From Pigmentiphaga sp. NML030171 (GTDB lineage: Bacteria; Pseudomonadota; Gammaproteobacteria; Burkholderiales; Burkholderiaceae_B), in NCBI RefSeq assembly GCF_002188635.1, contig NZ_NINX01000015.1, positions 186,001-250,000 on the forward strand: a stretch of 64,000 nucleotides of DNA, given 5' to 3'. Below are positions 47,454 to 57,830 of the stretch, piece by piece. The position numbers and the translations under genes are program-made. Under the pieces are notes generated by a model. It had not been told where the DNA came from. It worked only from the letters and a program-made list of their open reading frames with translations, and did not search any database. Position 1 is the stretch's first letter. Each line of letters opens with the position of its first letter.

Positions 47454-49040
47454 ATGCTGCCCTTCGACTGGAATTTCCCCTATCCCTCGCAGAAGATGCC
47501 GCTGCTGGCGGCCAACGCCGTCAGCACCAGCCAGCCGCTGGCCTCGCAGGCCGGCCTGCGCATGCTGTACGAGGGCGGCAACGCCGTCGATGCCGCGCTG
47601 GCGGCCGCCATGGTGCTGACCGTGGTCGAGCCGGTCATGAACGGCATAGGCGGGGACCTGTTCGCCATCCTCTGGCACGAGGGGCGCCTGCACGGCATCA
47701 ACGCCAGCGGCCGCTCGCCCGCCGCCTGGACCCTGGACCACTTCCGCGGCCGTGCGTCCATGCCGGTCACCGGATGGGATGCCGTCACGGTGCCCGGCCA
47801 GGTCGCGGGCTGGCGCGCCCTGTCGGAACGCTTCGGCAAGCTGCCCTTCGAGCAATTGGTGCAGCCCGCCCTGCACTATGCCCGGGAAGGCTTCCAGGTC
47901 ACCCCGCAGATCGCCCGCCTGTGGGCCCGCCAGGCCCCCAACCTGGCCAAGGAGCCCGGCTTCGCCGAGGCCTTCTTCCGCGACGGCCGCACGCCCAGCG
48001 CCGGCGACCGCTGGCGCTTCCCCGAACAGGCCGACACCCTGGCCGACATCGCCCGGACCGGCGGCGACAGCTTCTATCGCGGCGCGCTGGCGCAGAAGAT
48101 CGTCGACTTCGCGCAGCGCACCGGCGGCACGATGACCCTGGCCGACCTGGCCGCCCATGAAGTGCAATGGGTCGAACCCTTGCGCCAGGACTTCCGCGGC
48201 TACACCCTGCACGAGATCCCTCCCAGCGGCCAGGGCATCGCCGCCCTGGCCGCGCTGGGCATGCTCGAGCACCTGGACCTCGAAGGCATGGGCCTGGACA
48301 GCCCCGCCATGTACCACGCCATGGTCGAGGCCATGAAACTGGCCTTCTCCGACCTGCACGAACACGTCGCCGACCCCGACGCCATGCGCCTGGGCCCCAC
48401 CGACCTGCTGGACCCGGCCTACCTCGCGCAACGCGCCGCCCTGATCGACCCCGCCCGCGCCACCACTCCCACCGCCGGCACCCCCAAGCTGGGCGGCACC
48501 GTCTACCTGGCCGCCGCCGACGCCGACGGCACCATGGTCTCGTTCATCCAGTCCAACTTCCAGGGCTTCGGCTCGGGCGTCGTGGTGCCCGGCACCGGCA
48601 TCTCGCTGCACAACCGCGGCATCGGCTTCAACCTGCGTCCCGGCCACGTCAACTGCGTCGCCCCCTCGAAGAAACCGATGCACACCATCATCCCCGGCTT
48701 CGTCACCCGCAACGGCCAGCCCGTCATGGCCTTCGGCGTCATGGGCGGTTCGATGCAGGCGCAGGGCCACATGCAGATGATGGTGCGCCTGGGCGCCTTC
48801 GGCCAGAACCCCCAGGCCATGAGCGACGCCCCGCGCTTCCGCGTGGAACCCGGCGAGGTCCGCCTGGAAGCCCACACCCCCGCCGCCGTGGTCGACGGCC
48901 TGCGCAAGCTGGGCCACACCGTCGAAGTCTCGGAACGCCACAGCCTGGACTTCGGCACCGCCCAGCTGATCTACCGCAGCGACGAAGGCTACATCGCCGC
49001 CTCCGACTCCCGCCGCGACGGCCAGGCCGTCGGCTATTAG
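47454..49040 (+). CDS. Gamma-glutamyltransferase-family Ntn hydrolase
   Basis: This 528-residue member of the gamma-glutamyltransferase family is expected to mature by self-cleavage before a threonine, probably T349 (KLGGTVYLAAADADGTMVSF). Other landmarks are GGNAVDAALAAA (41-52), the NGIGGDLF block (73-80), IPPSGQGIAAL and FGVMGGSMQAQGHMQ. There is no clear signal peptide, so it resembles the cytosolic YwrD-like branch and not the periplasmic glutathione enzyme. The ATG at 47454 lacks a strong ribosome site. Substrate may be a gamma-glutamyl or cephalosporin-like amide. Confidence 0.9.
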   Translation: MLPFDWNFPYPSQKMPLLAANAVSTSQPLASQAGLRMLYEGGNAVDAALAAAMVLTVVEPVMNGIGGDLFAILWHEGRLHGINASGRSPAAWTLDHFRGRASMPVTGWDAVTVPGQVAGWRALSERFGKLPFEQLVQPALHYAREGFQVTPQIARLWARQAPNLAKEPGFAEAFFRDGRTPSAGDRWRFPEQADTLADIARTGGDSFYRGALAQKIVDFAQRTGGTMTLADLAAHEVQWVEPLRQDFRGYTLHEIPPSGQGIAALAALGMLEHLDLEGMGLDSPAMYHAMVEAMKLAFSDLHEHVADPDAMRLGPTDLLDPAYLAQRAALIDPARATTPTAGTPKLGGTVYLAAADADGTMVSFIQSNFQGFGSGVVVPGTGISLHNRGIGFNLRPGHVNCVAPSKKPMHTIIPGFVTRNGQPVMAFGVMGGSMQAQGHMQMMVRLGAFGQNPQAMSDAPRFRVEPGEVRLEAHTPAAVVDGLRKLGHTVEVSERHSLDFGTAQLIYRSDEGYIAASDSRRDGQAVGY

Positions 49041-49069
49041 CGCCCGGCCCAACGAGTCGGCGGCCCGGC

Positions 49070-51289
49070 CTACACCGGTGCGGGCTGGTCCGCCGACTCC
49101 TCCTCCACTTCCCGAGTCTCCAACCGGACCAACCGTCCCCCCACCCTCCGCAAGGGCTCCAGCAACCCCGCCATCAACCCCAGCTGCGTCAACACCAACC
49201 GGTGCCCATCATCGGCGTCGTCCTCGGGCAACTGCTCCAGCGCCCGCGCCAACGCCCCTTCCTCGCCCGCGCCGGCATCCAGCCCCCCCTTCCCCGCCAA
49301 CCCCGCCGCAATCCCGTCCAGCGCCTCGATCACTGCCATCGTCATCCGCGCGATCTGCGCATCGCTCGCATGGTCCGACAGGCTTTCCCGATGCGCCCCC
49401 AGCCCCGACAGATAATTCAGCAAGGTGTGCGACAACGTCAGGAACCGCAGTCCCGCGTCCGCGTCCCGCCGGAAATGCCCCGGCTCGGCCAGCATGTTCG
49501 ACATCGCCATCGACAGGGCCGCGTCCGCATTGTGCGCATTGCGCCGCGCCAGCCGATAGGCCAGGTCGTCGCGCTTGCCCGTCTCGTACTGGATCATGAT
49601 CTCGCGCAGGTAACGGCTGTTCGCGGCCAGTGCATTGGCCGCCACCTGCGTCAGCCGGCGCCCCTGCCAGTCGGGCATCACCACCAGCACCGCCAGGCCC
49701 GCGATGCCCGCGCCGATCAGCGTATCCACCAGGCGCGGCACGAACAGATCGTAGCCGTTGCCGATCTGGTTGAAACACAACAGCACCAGCACCGTGATCG
49801 CCGCCGTCCCGATCATGTAGCGCGTGGAACGCGTCGCGAAGAACGCCACGCCCGCCACCACCGCGAACAGCGCCTGCACCAGCAGGCTCGAGAACAGCTT
49901 GAACAGCACCCATCCCACCAGCAGCCCCAGCACCGTACCCAGCACCCGCTGCACCAGCCGGGTGCGCGTGGCGCCATAGCTCGGCGCGCAGACGAACAAC
50001 GTCGTCAGCACGATCCAGTATCCCTGCTGCGGATGGACCAGATGCAGCATCCCGTAGCCCGCCGCCATCGCCAGTGTCAGCCGCACGGCGTAGCGGAACA
50101 CCGGCGCCCCCGGCGTCAACTGCAGCCGCACGCGGTCGAAGGCCTCGCCCATCGACTGGGGCGAGCGGTCCAGCAGGCTGTTGTCCTGCTGCTGCTCGTC
50201 CAGCTTGTCGGGGTTGCTCGCGCTGCCCAGCCGCCGGTCCAGTTCCGCCAGGTTGGCCGACAGCGCGTTCACCGACCGCAGCAACCGCGCCCATTCCGGG
50301 CGCCCCTGCCGCCGCAGATGCTCCAGCGAGGCGTCCAGGTCGGCCCGGGCCTGCCGCGCCTCGTCCCCGGCATCGAAGGGCAGGCGCATCCGTATCGCCC
50401 GCGCCAGGCGGCGGCAGGCCTGCCCTTGCAGGCCCAGCAGCCGCTGGCAGCGGAACATGATGTCGCTGTGGAAGAATGCGTCGGCCAGTTCGTCATAGGG
50501 GTAGTGCGAGGAACTGGCGCGTTCGTGCACGTCCTGCGCAATGAAATACAGGCGCAGATAGCGCGCCGTCTTGCGGCCCGGCCGGCTCTGGCCCAGGCGG
50601 CTGAAGATGCTTTCCTTGGCCGCGTTCAGCGCCGCCACCACCTTGCCGTTGAGCTGCGCCAGCTCCAGCCGGCGGGCCTCCAGGTCGATGCCGCGCACGG
50701 GCTCGAACAGCGAGCCCTTCAGCACCAGGTAGTCGCCCAGCACGGCATACAGCCGCGCCAGCCGCTGCTGCACGGGCTGGTGCACGAACAGCGCCGCCCA
50801 CATCACCGACAACAGGCCGTACCACGCCGCCCCCGCCATCAGCAGCGCCGGCTCGTGCCAGAAGCCGCCCTGGCCCCTGCCCTGCTCCACGCCGATGGTG
50901 GTGTAGATGGCCAGGATCAGGGTCGCGTATCCGATCGCGCGGTAGCGTTCGCCGATGGCCCCCAGCATGGTCAGGCAGAACGTGGACAACACCATTCCGG
51001 CCAGGAACAGCCATGGGTGGGGAAACAGGGCCTTGACGGCGACGGCCGCCACGGCGAAGCAGGCCAGCGTGACGACCTGGGCCAGCAGGCGGCCGCGCCA
51101 GTTGTCGTCGGTCTCGGCCAGCGCGCAGGCGATGACCCCCAGGAAAGCCGGAATGACCAGGTCCATCCGGTCGTGCCACCAGCACAGCGCCATGACGCTG
51201 GCCAGGGCGATGAACACGCGCAGGCTGTAGACGAAGGTGTCGTGCGCCCAGAGGCGGCGCAGGGTATCGGGAATGGAGGCGGGACGCAT
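49070..51289 (-). CDS. FUSC-family inner-membrane protein (YccS-like)
   Basis: This 739-residue protein has two groups of about six membrane segments (N-terminal group about 20-165; second group about 400-540) separated by a cytosolic helical domain, with a C-terminal cytosolic domain. This matches the FUSC/YccS family of aromatic-acid exporters and fusaric acid resistance proteins. Motifs include LGVIACALAETDDNWRGRL and YWIVLTTLFVCAPSYGATR. The first good ATG is at 51289; no clear Shine-Dalgarno. It is convergent with the gamma-glutamyltransferase gene and divergent from thyA. An efflux role for aromatic acids is inference from the family. Confidence 0.88.
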   Translation of the reverse strand: MRPASIPDTLRRLWAHDTFVYSLRVFIALASVMALCWWHDRMDLVIPAFLGVIACALAETDDNWRGRLLAQVVTLACFAVAAVAVKALFPHPWLFLAGMVLSTFCLTMLGAIGERYRAIGYATLILAIYTTIGVEQGRGQGGFWHEPALLMAGAAWYGLLSVMWAALFVHQPVQQRLARLYAVLGDYLVLKGSLFEPVRGIDLEARRLELAQLNGKVVAALNAAKESIFSRLGQSRPGRKTARYLRLYFIAQDVHERASSSHYPYDELADAFFHSDIMFRCQRLLGLQGQACRRLARAIRMRLPFDAGDEARQARADLDASLEHLRRQGRPEWARLLRSVNALSANLAELDRRLGSASNPDKLDEQQQDNSLLDRSPQSMGEAFDRVRLQLTPGAPVFRYAVRLTLAMAAGYGMLHLVHPQQGYWIVLTTLFVCAPSYGATRTRLVQRVLGTVLGLLVGWVLFKLFSSLLVQALFAVVAGVAFFATRSTRYMIGTAAITVLVLLCFNQIGNGYDLFVPRLVDTLIGAGIAGLAVLVVMPDWQGRRLTQVAANALAANSRYLREIMIQYETGKRDDLAYRLARRNAHNADAALSMAMSNMLAEPGHFRRDADAGLRFLTLSHTLLNYLSGLGAHRESLSDHASDAQIARMTMAVIEALDGIAAGLAGKGGLDAGAGEEGALARALEQLPEDDADDGHRLVLTQLGLMAGLLEPLRRVGGRLVRLETREVEEESADQPAPV

Positions 51290-51411
51290 GGGCGCAGCAA
51301 GGAACGAGCAGACGTAACTATCGCACGCAGGACTCGTGCCAGGGCCCCCGGGGCATACGACGGCCGCCCGGGTTGCGCGGACTTCACGCCACCTGGCCGG
51401 ACCCGGCGGCA

Positions 51412-51420
51412 TGCGATAAT
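51412..51420 (+). promoter_or_regulatory. Extended -10 element for thyA
   Basis: TGCGATAAT lies 53 bases before the thyA start in the FUSC-thyA divergent gap. No good -35 hexamer is seen at 17 bases, as expected for extended -10 promoters. Confidence 0.4.
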
Positions 51421-51473
51421 CGGGACCGGCGGGCGTCTTCGGCCCGCCCGTCGCATCTGTGCAGCCCAGGCCC

Positions 51474-52445
51474 ATGAAACAATACCTCGACCTCGTCCAA
51501 TCCGTCCTCGACAACGGCTCGTGGCAAGTGAACCGAACGGGCATCCGCACCCTCAGCCTGCCCGGCGCCTCGCTGCGGTTCGACCTGCGGCAGGGCTTTC
51601 CCGCCGTCACCACCAAGAAGCTGGCGTTCAAGTCCGCCATCGGCGAACTCGTGGGCTTCCTGCGCGCCTCGCGCAATGCCGCGGAGTTCCGCGCGCTGGG
51701 CTGCAAGGTCTGGGACCAGAACGCCAACGAGAACGCGCAATGGCTGGCCAATCCCTATCGCGAAGGCGAGGATGACCTGGGTCCGGTCTACGGCGTCCAG
51801 TGGCGCCAATGGCCGGCCTACAAGGTACTGGACGCATCGCGCACCGCCCAGTTGCAGGACGCGCTGGGCCGCGGCTATGCCCGCGTGGCCGAGTTCGACG
51901 AGGACGGCGCGCGCAAGGTGCTGCTCTACAAGGCCGTCGACCAGTTGCGCCAGTGCCTGGACACCATCCACAACAATCCCGGCGATCGCCGCATCCTCTT
52001 CCATGGCTGGAACTGGGCGCAGATCGAGGAAATGGCGCTGCCGCCCTGCCATCTGCTCTATCAGTTCCTGCCCAACGCCACCACGCGCGAGATCTCGCTG
52101 TGCCTGTACATCCGGTCCAACGACATCGGCCTGGGCACGCCGTTCAACCTGACCGAGGGCGCCGCGCTGCTGCACCTGGTGGGCCGGCTGACCGGCTACC
52201 AGCCGCGCTGGTTCAGCTATTTCATGGGCGATGCCCATATCTACGAAAACCACCTGCCCATGCTGCGGGAACAACTGACCCGCACGCCCTTCCCCGCGCC
52301 GCAGCTGGCCCTGTCGGACCGCATTCCCGACTATGCCGTCACCGGCAAGTACGAGCCGGAGTGGCTGGAACGCGTGGAGCCGGGCGATTTCTCGCTGGTC
52401 GGTTACCAGCACCACGCGCCGCTGACGGCGCCCATGGCCGTCTAG
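51474..52445 (+). CDS. thyA: Thymidylate synthase
   Basis: This 323-residue enzyme makes dTMP from dUMP and methylene-tetrahydrofolate, yielding dihydrofolate for FolA, whose gene lies 1.4 kb downstream. The catalytic cysteine is C192 in [10 protein letters not shown]. The [12 protein letters not shown]-terminal arginine loop, [10 protein letters not shown] and [16 protein letters not shown] are all present. It is longer than E. coli ThyA (264) by an insertion around residues 115-160, as in many betaproteobacteria. ATG at 51474 is the natural start; an upstream ATG at 51459 has no family match. Confidence 0.97.
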   Translation: MKQYLDLVQSVLDNGSWQVNRTGIRTLSLPGASLRFDLRQGFPAVTTKKLAFKSAIGELVGFLRASRNAAEFRALGCKVWDQNANENAQWLANPYREGEDDLGPVYGVQWRQWPAYKVLDASRTAQLQDALGRGYARVAEFDEDGARKVLLYKAVDQLRQCLDTIHNNPGDRRILFHGWNWAQIEEMALPPCHLLYQFLPNATTREISLCLYIRSNDIGLGTPFNLTEGAALLHLVGRLTGYQPRWFSYFMGDAHIYENHLPMLREQLTRTPFPAPQLALSDRIPDYAVTGKYEPEWLERVEPGDFSLVGYQHHAPLTAPMAV

Positions 52446-52452
52446 GGCCGGT

Positions 52453-52665
52453 TCACCCGGGCGCCAGGCCCAACGCCTCCAGTTGCCGCGCGACGTCCGG
52501 CAATTTCACGATGGCCGCGATCTCGCCCTGCAGCTTGTCGATGATCGCCTGCGGCGTCCCGGCCGGCGCCATCACGCCATACCACGAATTGATCTCGTAA
52601 TCGGGAAAGCGCTCGGCGATGGTGGGCAGTTCCGGCTGCAGCGCCGGGCTGATGGTGATCGGCCC
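52453..52665 (-). pseudogene. Bug receptor, C-terminal fragment
   Basis: About 65 residues match the end of Bug receptors: LPTIAERFPDYEINSWYGV, MAPAGTPQAIIDKLQGEI and the final LEALGLAPG. The signal peptide and the N-terminal three quarters are missing. The frame upstream of about 52665 loses Bug character and continues as antisense to the LysR fragment. With that fragment it forms a joined pair of truncated divergent genes. Confidence 0.8.
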
Positions 52666-52963
52666 CATGTGCGAGCGCACCTTCGAGCAGCACGGCTTCC
52701 CGATGCCGGCCGATTTCGTCGAGGCGCTGTCAGTACAGTTCGTGCTGGCGAACCTCCAGCAGACCGATGCCATCGCCACCATGACGCGCGACATCGCCCA
52801 CCACTACCGTCGCCAGGGCCTGGTGTCGGTGCTGCCTTTCAATTTCCCGAAATTGATGCGCCCCTTGGGCATCACATGGAACCGCGACCGGACCATGTCC
52901 CCCAGCACCACGCTGCTGATCGAATGCCTGGAGGAGGCCGCCGCGTCCGGCGCGCCGGCCTAG
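52666..52963 (+). pseudogene. LysR regulator, C-terminal fragment
   Basis: About 98 residues match the last part of the LysR effector domain (FEQHGFPMPADFVEALSVQF, LVSVLPFNFP and ending with ECLEEAAASG). The helix-turn-helix and first half of the effector domain are absent, and the 5' end abuts the Bug fragment near 52665. A small ATG-led frame from 52619 exists but starts inside the antisense of the Bug fragment and should not be a functional gene. Confidence 0.75.
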
Positions 52964-53008
52964 GGGGCCTGTTCCCCTGGGACCCGCGGCCGGACCGGCG
53001 TACCCGCG

Positions 53009-53677
53009 TCAGCCCACGTGCTGGCGCAGGAGCTCCAGCGAGCGCGACAGCGCCAGGTCGGCGCTGGGCTTGTCGTACGAACCGCGCATGTCGCAGTTGA
53101 AACCGTGGCCGGCCGCATAGGTGTGGACGATCACCTCGGGCTGCGCGGCGCGGACCTTCTCGACGTCGGTCATCGGAATGGCGTGGTCCTTCTCGCCGAA
53201 ATGCGCCATGGTCGGGATGCGGGGCTTCTTGTCGGCCATGCCGGCGATGCCGCCGCCGTAGTACGGAATGGCGGCCGACAGGCCATCCAGGCGTCCCGCG
53301 GCGGCCCACGCCACCGTGCCACCCCAGCAATAGCCGACGATGCCGACCTTGCCCGCCTCGCTGGCGATGGCCAGGGCGGCGGCGACGTCCTTCAGGGCGT
53401 TGTCGATGGAGACCTTCTGCATCAGTTCGCGCCCCTTGGCGATGTCGTCGGGCTCATAGCCCAGTTCGACGCCCGGCTGGACGCGGTCGAAGAACGCGGG
53501 GGCGATGGCCAGGTAGCCTTCCTGGGCATAGCGATCGCACACGCTGCGGATGTGGACGTTGACGCCGAAGATCTCCTGGCACACGATCAGGCCGCCGCGC
53601 GGCTTGCCCGCGGGGTCGGCACGATAGGCGGAAATGGTGACACCGTCGGAGGCGGTCAATTCGATCTGCGTTCCCAT
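53009..53677 (-). CDS. Dienelactone hydrolase family protein
   Basis: This 222-residue alpha/beta hydrolase has the dienelactone hydrolase triad C117 (GYCWGG), D164 (GEKDHAIP) and H191 (AAGHGFNCD). The N-terminal EIFGVNVHIRSVCDRYAQEGY is typical. There is no signal peptide. It stands alone between the pseudogene pair and folA, transcribed away from folA. A substrate such as a dienelactone from catechol degradation is possible, but the family also includes general carboxyl-esterases. AGGGA lies before the ATG. Confidence 0.92.
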   Translation of the reverse strand: MGTQIELTASDGVTISAYRADPAGKPRGGLIVCQEIFGVNVHIRSVCDRYAQEGYLAIAPAFFDRVQPGVELGYEPDDIAKGRELMQKVSIDNALKDVAAALAIASEAGKVGIVGYCWGGTVAWAAAGRLDGLSAAIPYYGGGIAGMADKKPRIPTMAHFGEKDHAIPMTDVEKVRAAQPEVIVHTYAAGHGFNCDMRGSYDKPSADLALSRSLELLRQHVG

Positions 53678-53865
53678 GATTCCCTTGTCGATTGGTGATG
53701 AATGATTGTCGTTGCGGTCCGGCCGCGGCGCGAACCGGGCCCACAGCCTTGCGTTGTATCAGAAATCCCGCGGGCTGGCAGCCTCCCGTCTCAACGGGCG
53801 AGCCACCGGAGGCCCGGGAGGTTCGTGCTAGATTGCGGTCTGGATACGCCAGACTTTTCCCCGCC

Positions 53866-54357
53866 ATGCCCGCCCAGCTCATCCTTGTCGTCGCCTACGC
53901 CCGCAACCGCGTCATCGGACGCGACAACGCCCTGCCCTGGCGCCTGCGCGGCGACCTGGCGCATTTCAAGCGCACCACGCTCGGCCATCCCATCGTCATG
54001 GGACGCAAGACCTGGGAATCGCTGGGCCGGCCGCTGCCGGGCCGCCGGAACATCGTCATCACCCGCGATCCGGCCTATGCGGCCGAGGGCGCGACGGTGG
54101 TGCACACGCTGGAGGATGCCCTGGCCGTGGCCGGGGACGCCGCCCGGGTGTTCGTGATCGGCGGCGCGCAGATCTATGCCGCGACGCTGGATCGGGCGGA
54201 CACCATCATCGCGACGGAAGTGCACGCGGACGTGCCGGGCGACGCCTGGTTTCCCTTGCTGCCCGCCGGCCAATGGCGCGAATCCTCGCGCGAGGCCCAG
54301 CCGCCCGAGGACGGGCTGGGCTACGACTTCGTCACCTACGACCGGATACGGGCTTAG
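53866..54357 (+). CDS. folA: Dihydrofolate reductase
   Basis: This 163-residue enzyme reduces dihydrofolate to tetrahydrofolate with NADPH. Motifs are [20 protein letters not shown] (substrate/cofactor loop; about 7-26), [18 protein letters not shown] and [11 protein letters not shown]. Start at 53866 gives the normal N-terminus; the frame is open further upstream but not of the family, and no Shine-Dalgarno is visible. It is co-directional with thyA, separated by the pseudogene remnants and the hydrolase gene. Confidence 0.96.
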   Translation: MPAQLILVVAYARNRVIGRDNALPWRLRGDLAHFKRTTLGHPIVMGRKTWESLGRPLPGRRNIVITRDPAYAAEGATVVHTLEDALAVAGDAARVFVIGGAQIYAATLDRADTIIATEVHADVPGDAWFPLLPAGQWRESSREAQPPEDGLGYDFVTYDRIRA

Positions 54358-54358
54358 G

Positions 54359-54703
54359 CTAGGCCAGCGTGCGCCCGGCCAGGCCGTGCAGCCAGGCCAT
54401 GAACGGCAGGGTCAGCAGGACGCGCTCCCCACGCGTTTCCTGGCCCGCCGCCAGGGCCAGCGGGCAGAAATCCGGCGACAGCATCACCGAATGCAGGGGC
54501 GAACCGGGCTGCTGCCGGCGGCACAGGGTGGTCTCGGACTCCAGCCAACCCATGCCCAGCGTCGCGCTGCGCTTGACCAGCAGCGTGGCCTGCCGGTCCG
54601 GCACGTCCAGCACCAGCAGCGTGACGCGGCTGCCGGCGATGGCGCCGGCGGCGAGCGCCGCCAGCACCACCAGCACCGATGCGATCACGATCGGTTTGCG
54701 CAT
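54359..54703 (-). CDS. Uncharacterised membrane-anchored small protein
   Basis: This 114-residue protein has an N-terminal membrane segment (about 4-27; IVIASVLVVLAALAAGAIAG) and a short periplasmic part with two cysteines (C62, C80) that could form a disulfide. GGGAGG precedes the ATG at 54703. It lies 11 bases after the penicillin acylase-like gene and is likely co-transcribed; the stop is one base from the folA stop on the other strand. I do not recognise a family. Confidence 0.65.
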   Translation of the reverse strand: MRKPIVIASVLVVLAALAAGAIAGSRVTLLVLDVPDRQATLLVKRSATLGMGWLESETTLCRRQQPGSPLHSVMLSPDFCPLALAAGQETRGERVLLTLPFMAWLHGLAGRTLA

Positions 54704-54714
54704 CGCCGCCTCCC

Positions 54715-57204
<2,490 letters not shown>

Positions 57205-57382
57205 GTCTGTCTCCGTTTTTTCTTTGCGACACTTCAGTCATTGCGTCCACCGCACCGATGCGGCGGGCCGCCTTACGCCATGCGCTTTTTCTTTCTCTCC
57301 CCTTGCAGATGAACCGCCCCATGGGCGGGACGGCAGGCGGACCGCGCAATATCCATGCCATCGAGCACGGGCCGCGTGCATG

Positions 57383-57408
57383 CGAAAACCGGCCCCCATG
57401 GGGGCCGG
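57383..57408 (-). terminator. Palindromic terminator after the metal-efflux operon
   Basis: A perfect 20-base palindrome (57389-57408, CCGGCCCCCATGGGGGCCGG) is followed on the minus strand by TTTT. It lies 69 bases after the PII-like gene stop. The rest of the 272-base gap 57205-57476 shows nothing else definite besides the penicillin acylase ribosome site. Confidence 0.7.
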
Positions 57409-57476
57409 CATTGCCATATCTCAGAAAAACAACGAAAAATTTGTCCGGACAACCGCACTCGGCGGTCCCGCCCGGA

Positions 57477-57809
57477 TCAGCCGCCCCGCTGTCCCGGCTG
57501 CCACAGATAGTCGCAACGCGCCACCTCGCTCATCCAGACCAGCCCGTCGCCGACGTGCCCGGTCGTGGCCGCCTGCTTCAGGGCCTGGTACAGGACATCG
57601 GCGTGGTCGTCCGCCGCCACCATCTCGATGCGCACCTTGGGCGAGAAATCCAGCAGCTCTTCCTTGAGGTTCTGCGGCTGGTGCCGCCCCGGCGCGCTGC
57701 ACCCTTCCACGTGACTGACGGTCATGCCCGGAAAACCCGGCGTGCGCATCAGCGCCTCGCGTACGTCGTCCAGGCGCACCGGCCGTATGATCGCCTTGAT
57801 TTCCTTCAT
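57477..57809 (-). CDS. PII-like signalling protein of the metal-efflux operon
   Basis: This 110-residue protein has the GlnB/PII beta-alpha-beta core (MKEIKAIIRPVRLDDVREAL, about 1-20) and a T-loop region replaced by an unrelated stretch (GCSAPGRHQPQNLKEEL, about 36-52). The conserved uridylylation tyrosine is absent. Similar small PII-like proteins accompany CzcA/CusA pumps and may bind nucleotide or metal to adjust them (inference). AAGGAG precedes the ATG; 21 bases after the RND pump stop. It is the last gene before the terminator at 57383. Confidence 0.85.
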   Translation of the reverse strand: MKEIKAIIRPVRLDDVREALMRTPGFPGMTVSHVEGCSAPGRHQPQNLKEELLDFSPKVRIEMVAADDHADVLYQALKQAATTGHVGDGLVWMSEVARCDYLWQPGQRGG

Positions 57810-57830
57810 TCGATTTCTCCTTGCGTTCGC

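Noticed and set aside
52619-52963. Complete small plus-strand gene of 114 codons
   Set aside because: It begins in antisense of the Bug fragment and only its later part is LysR-like; interpreted as a truncated pseudogene.
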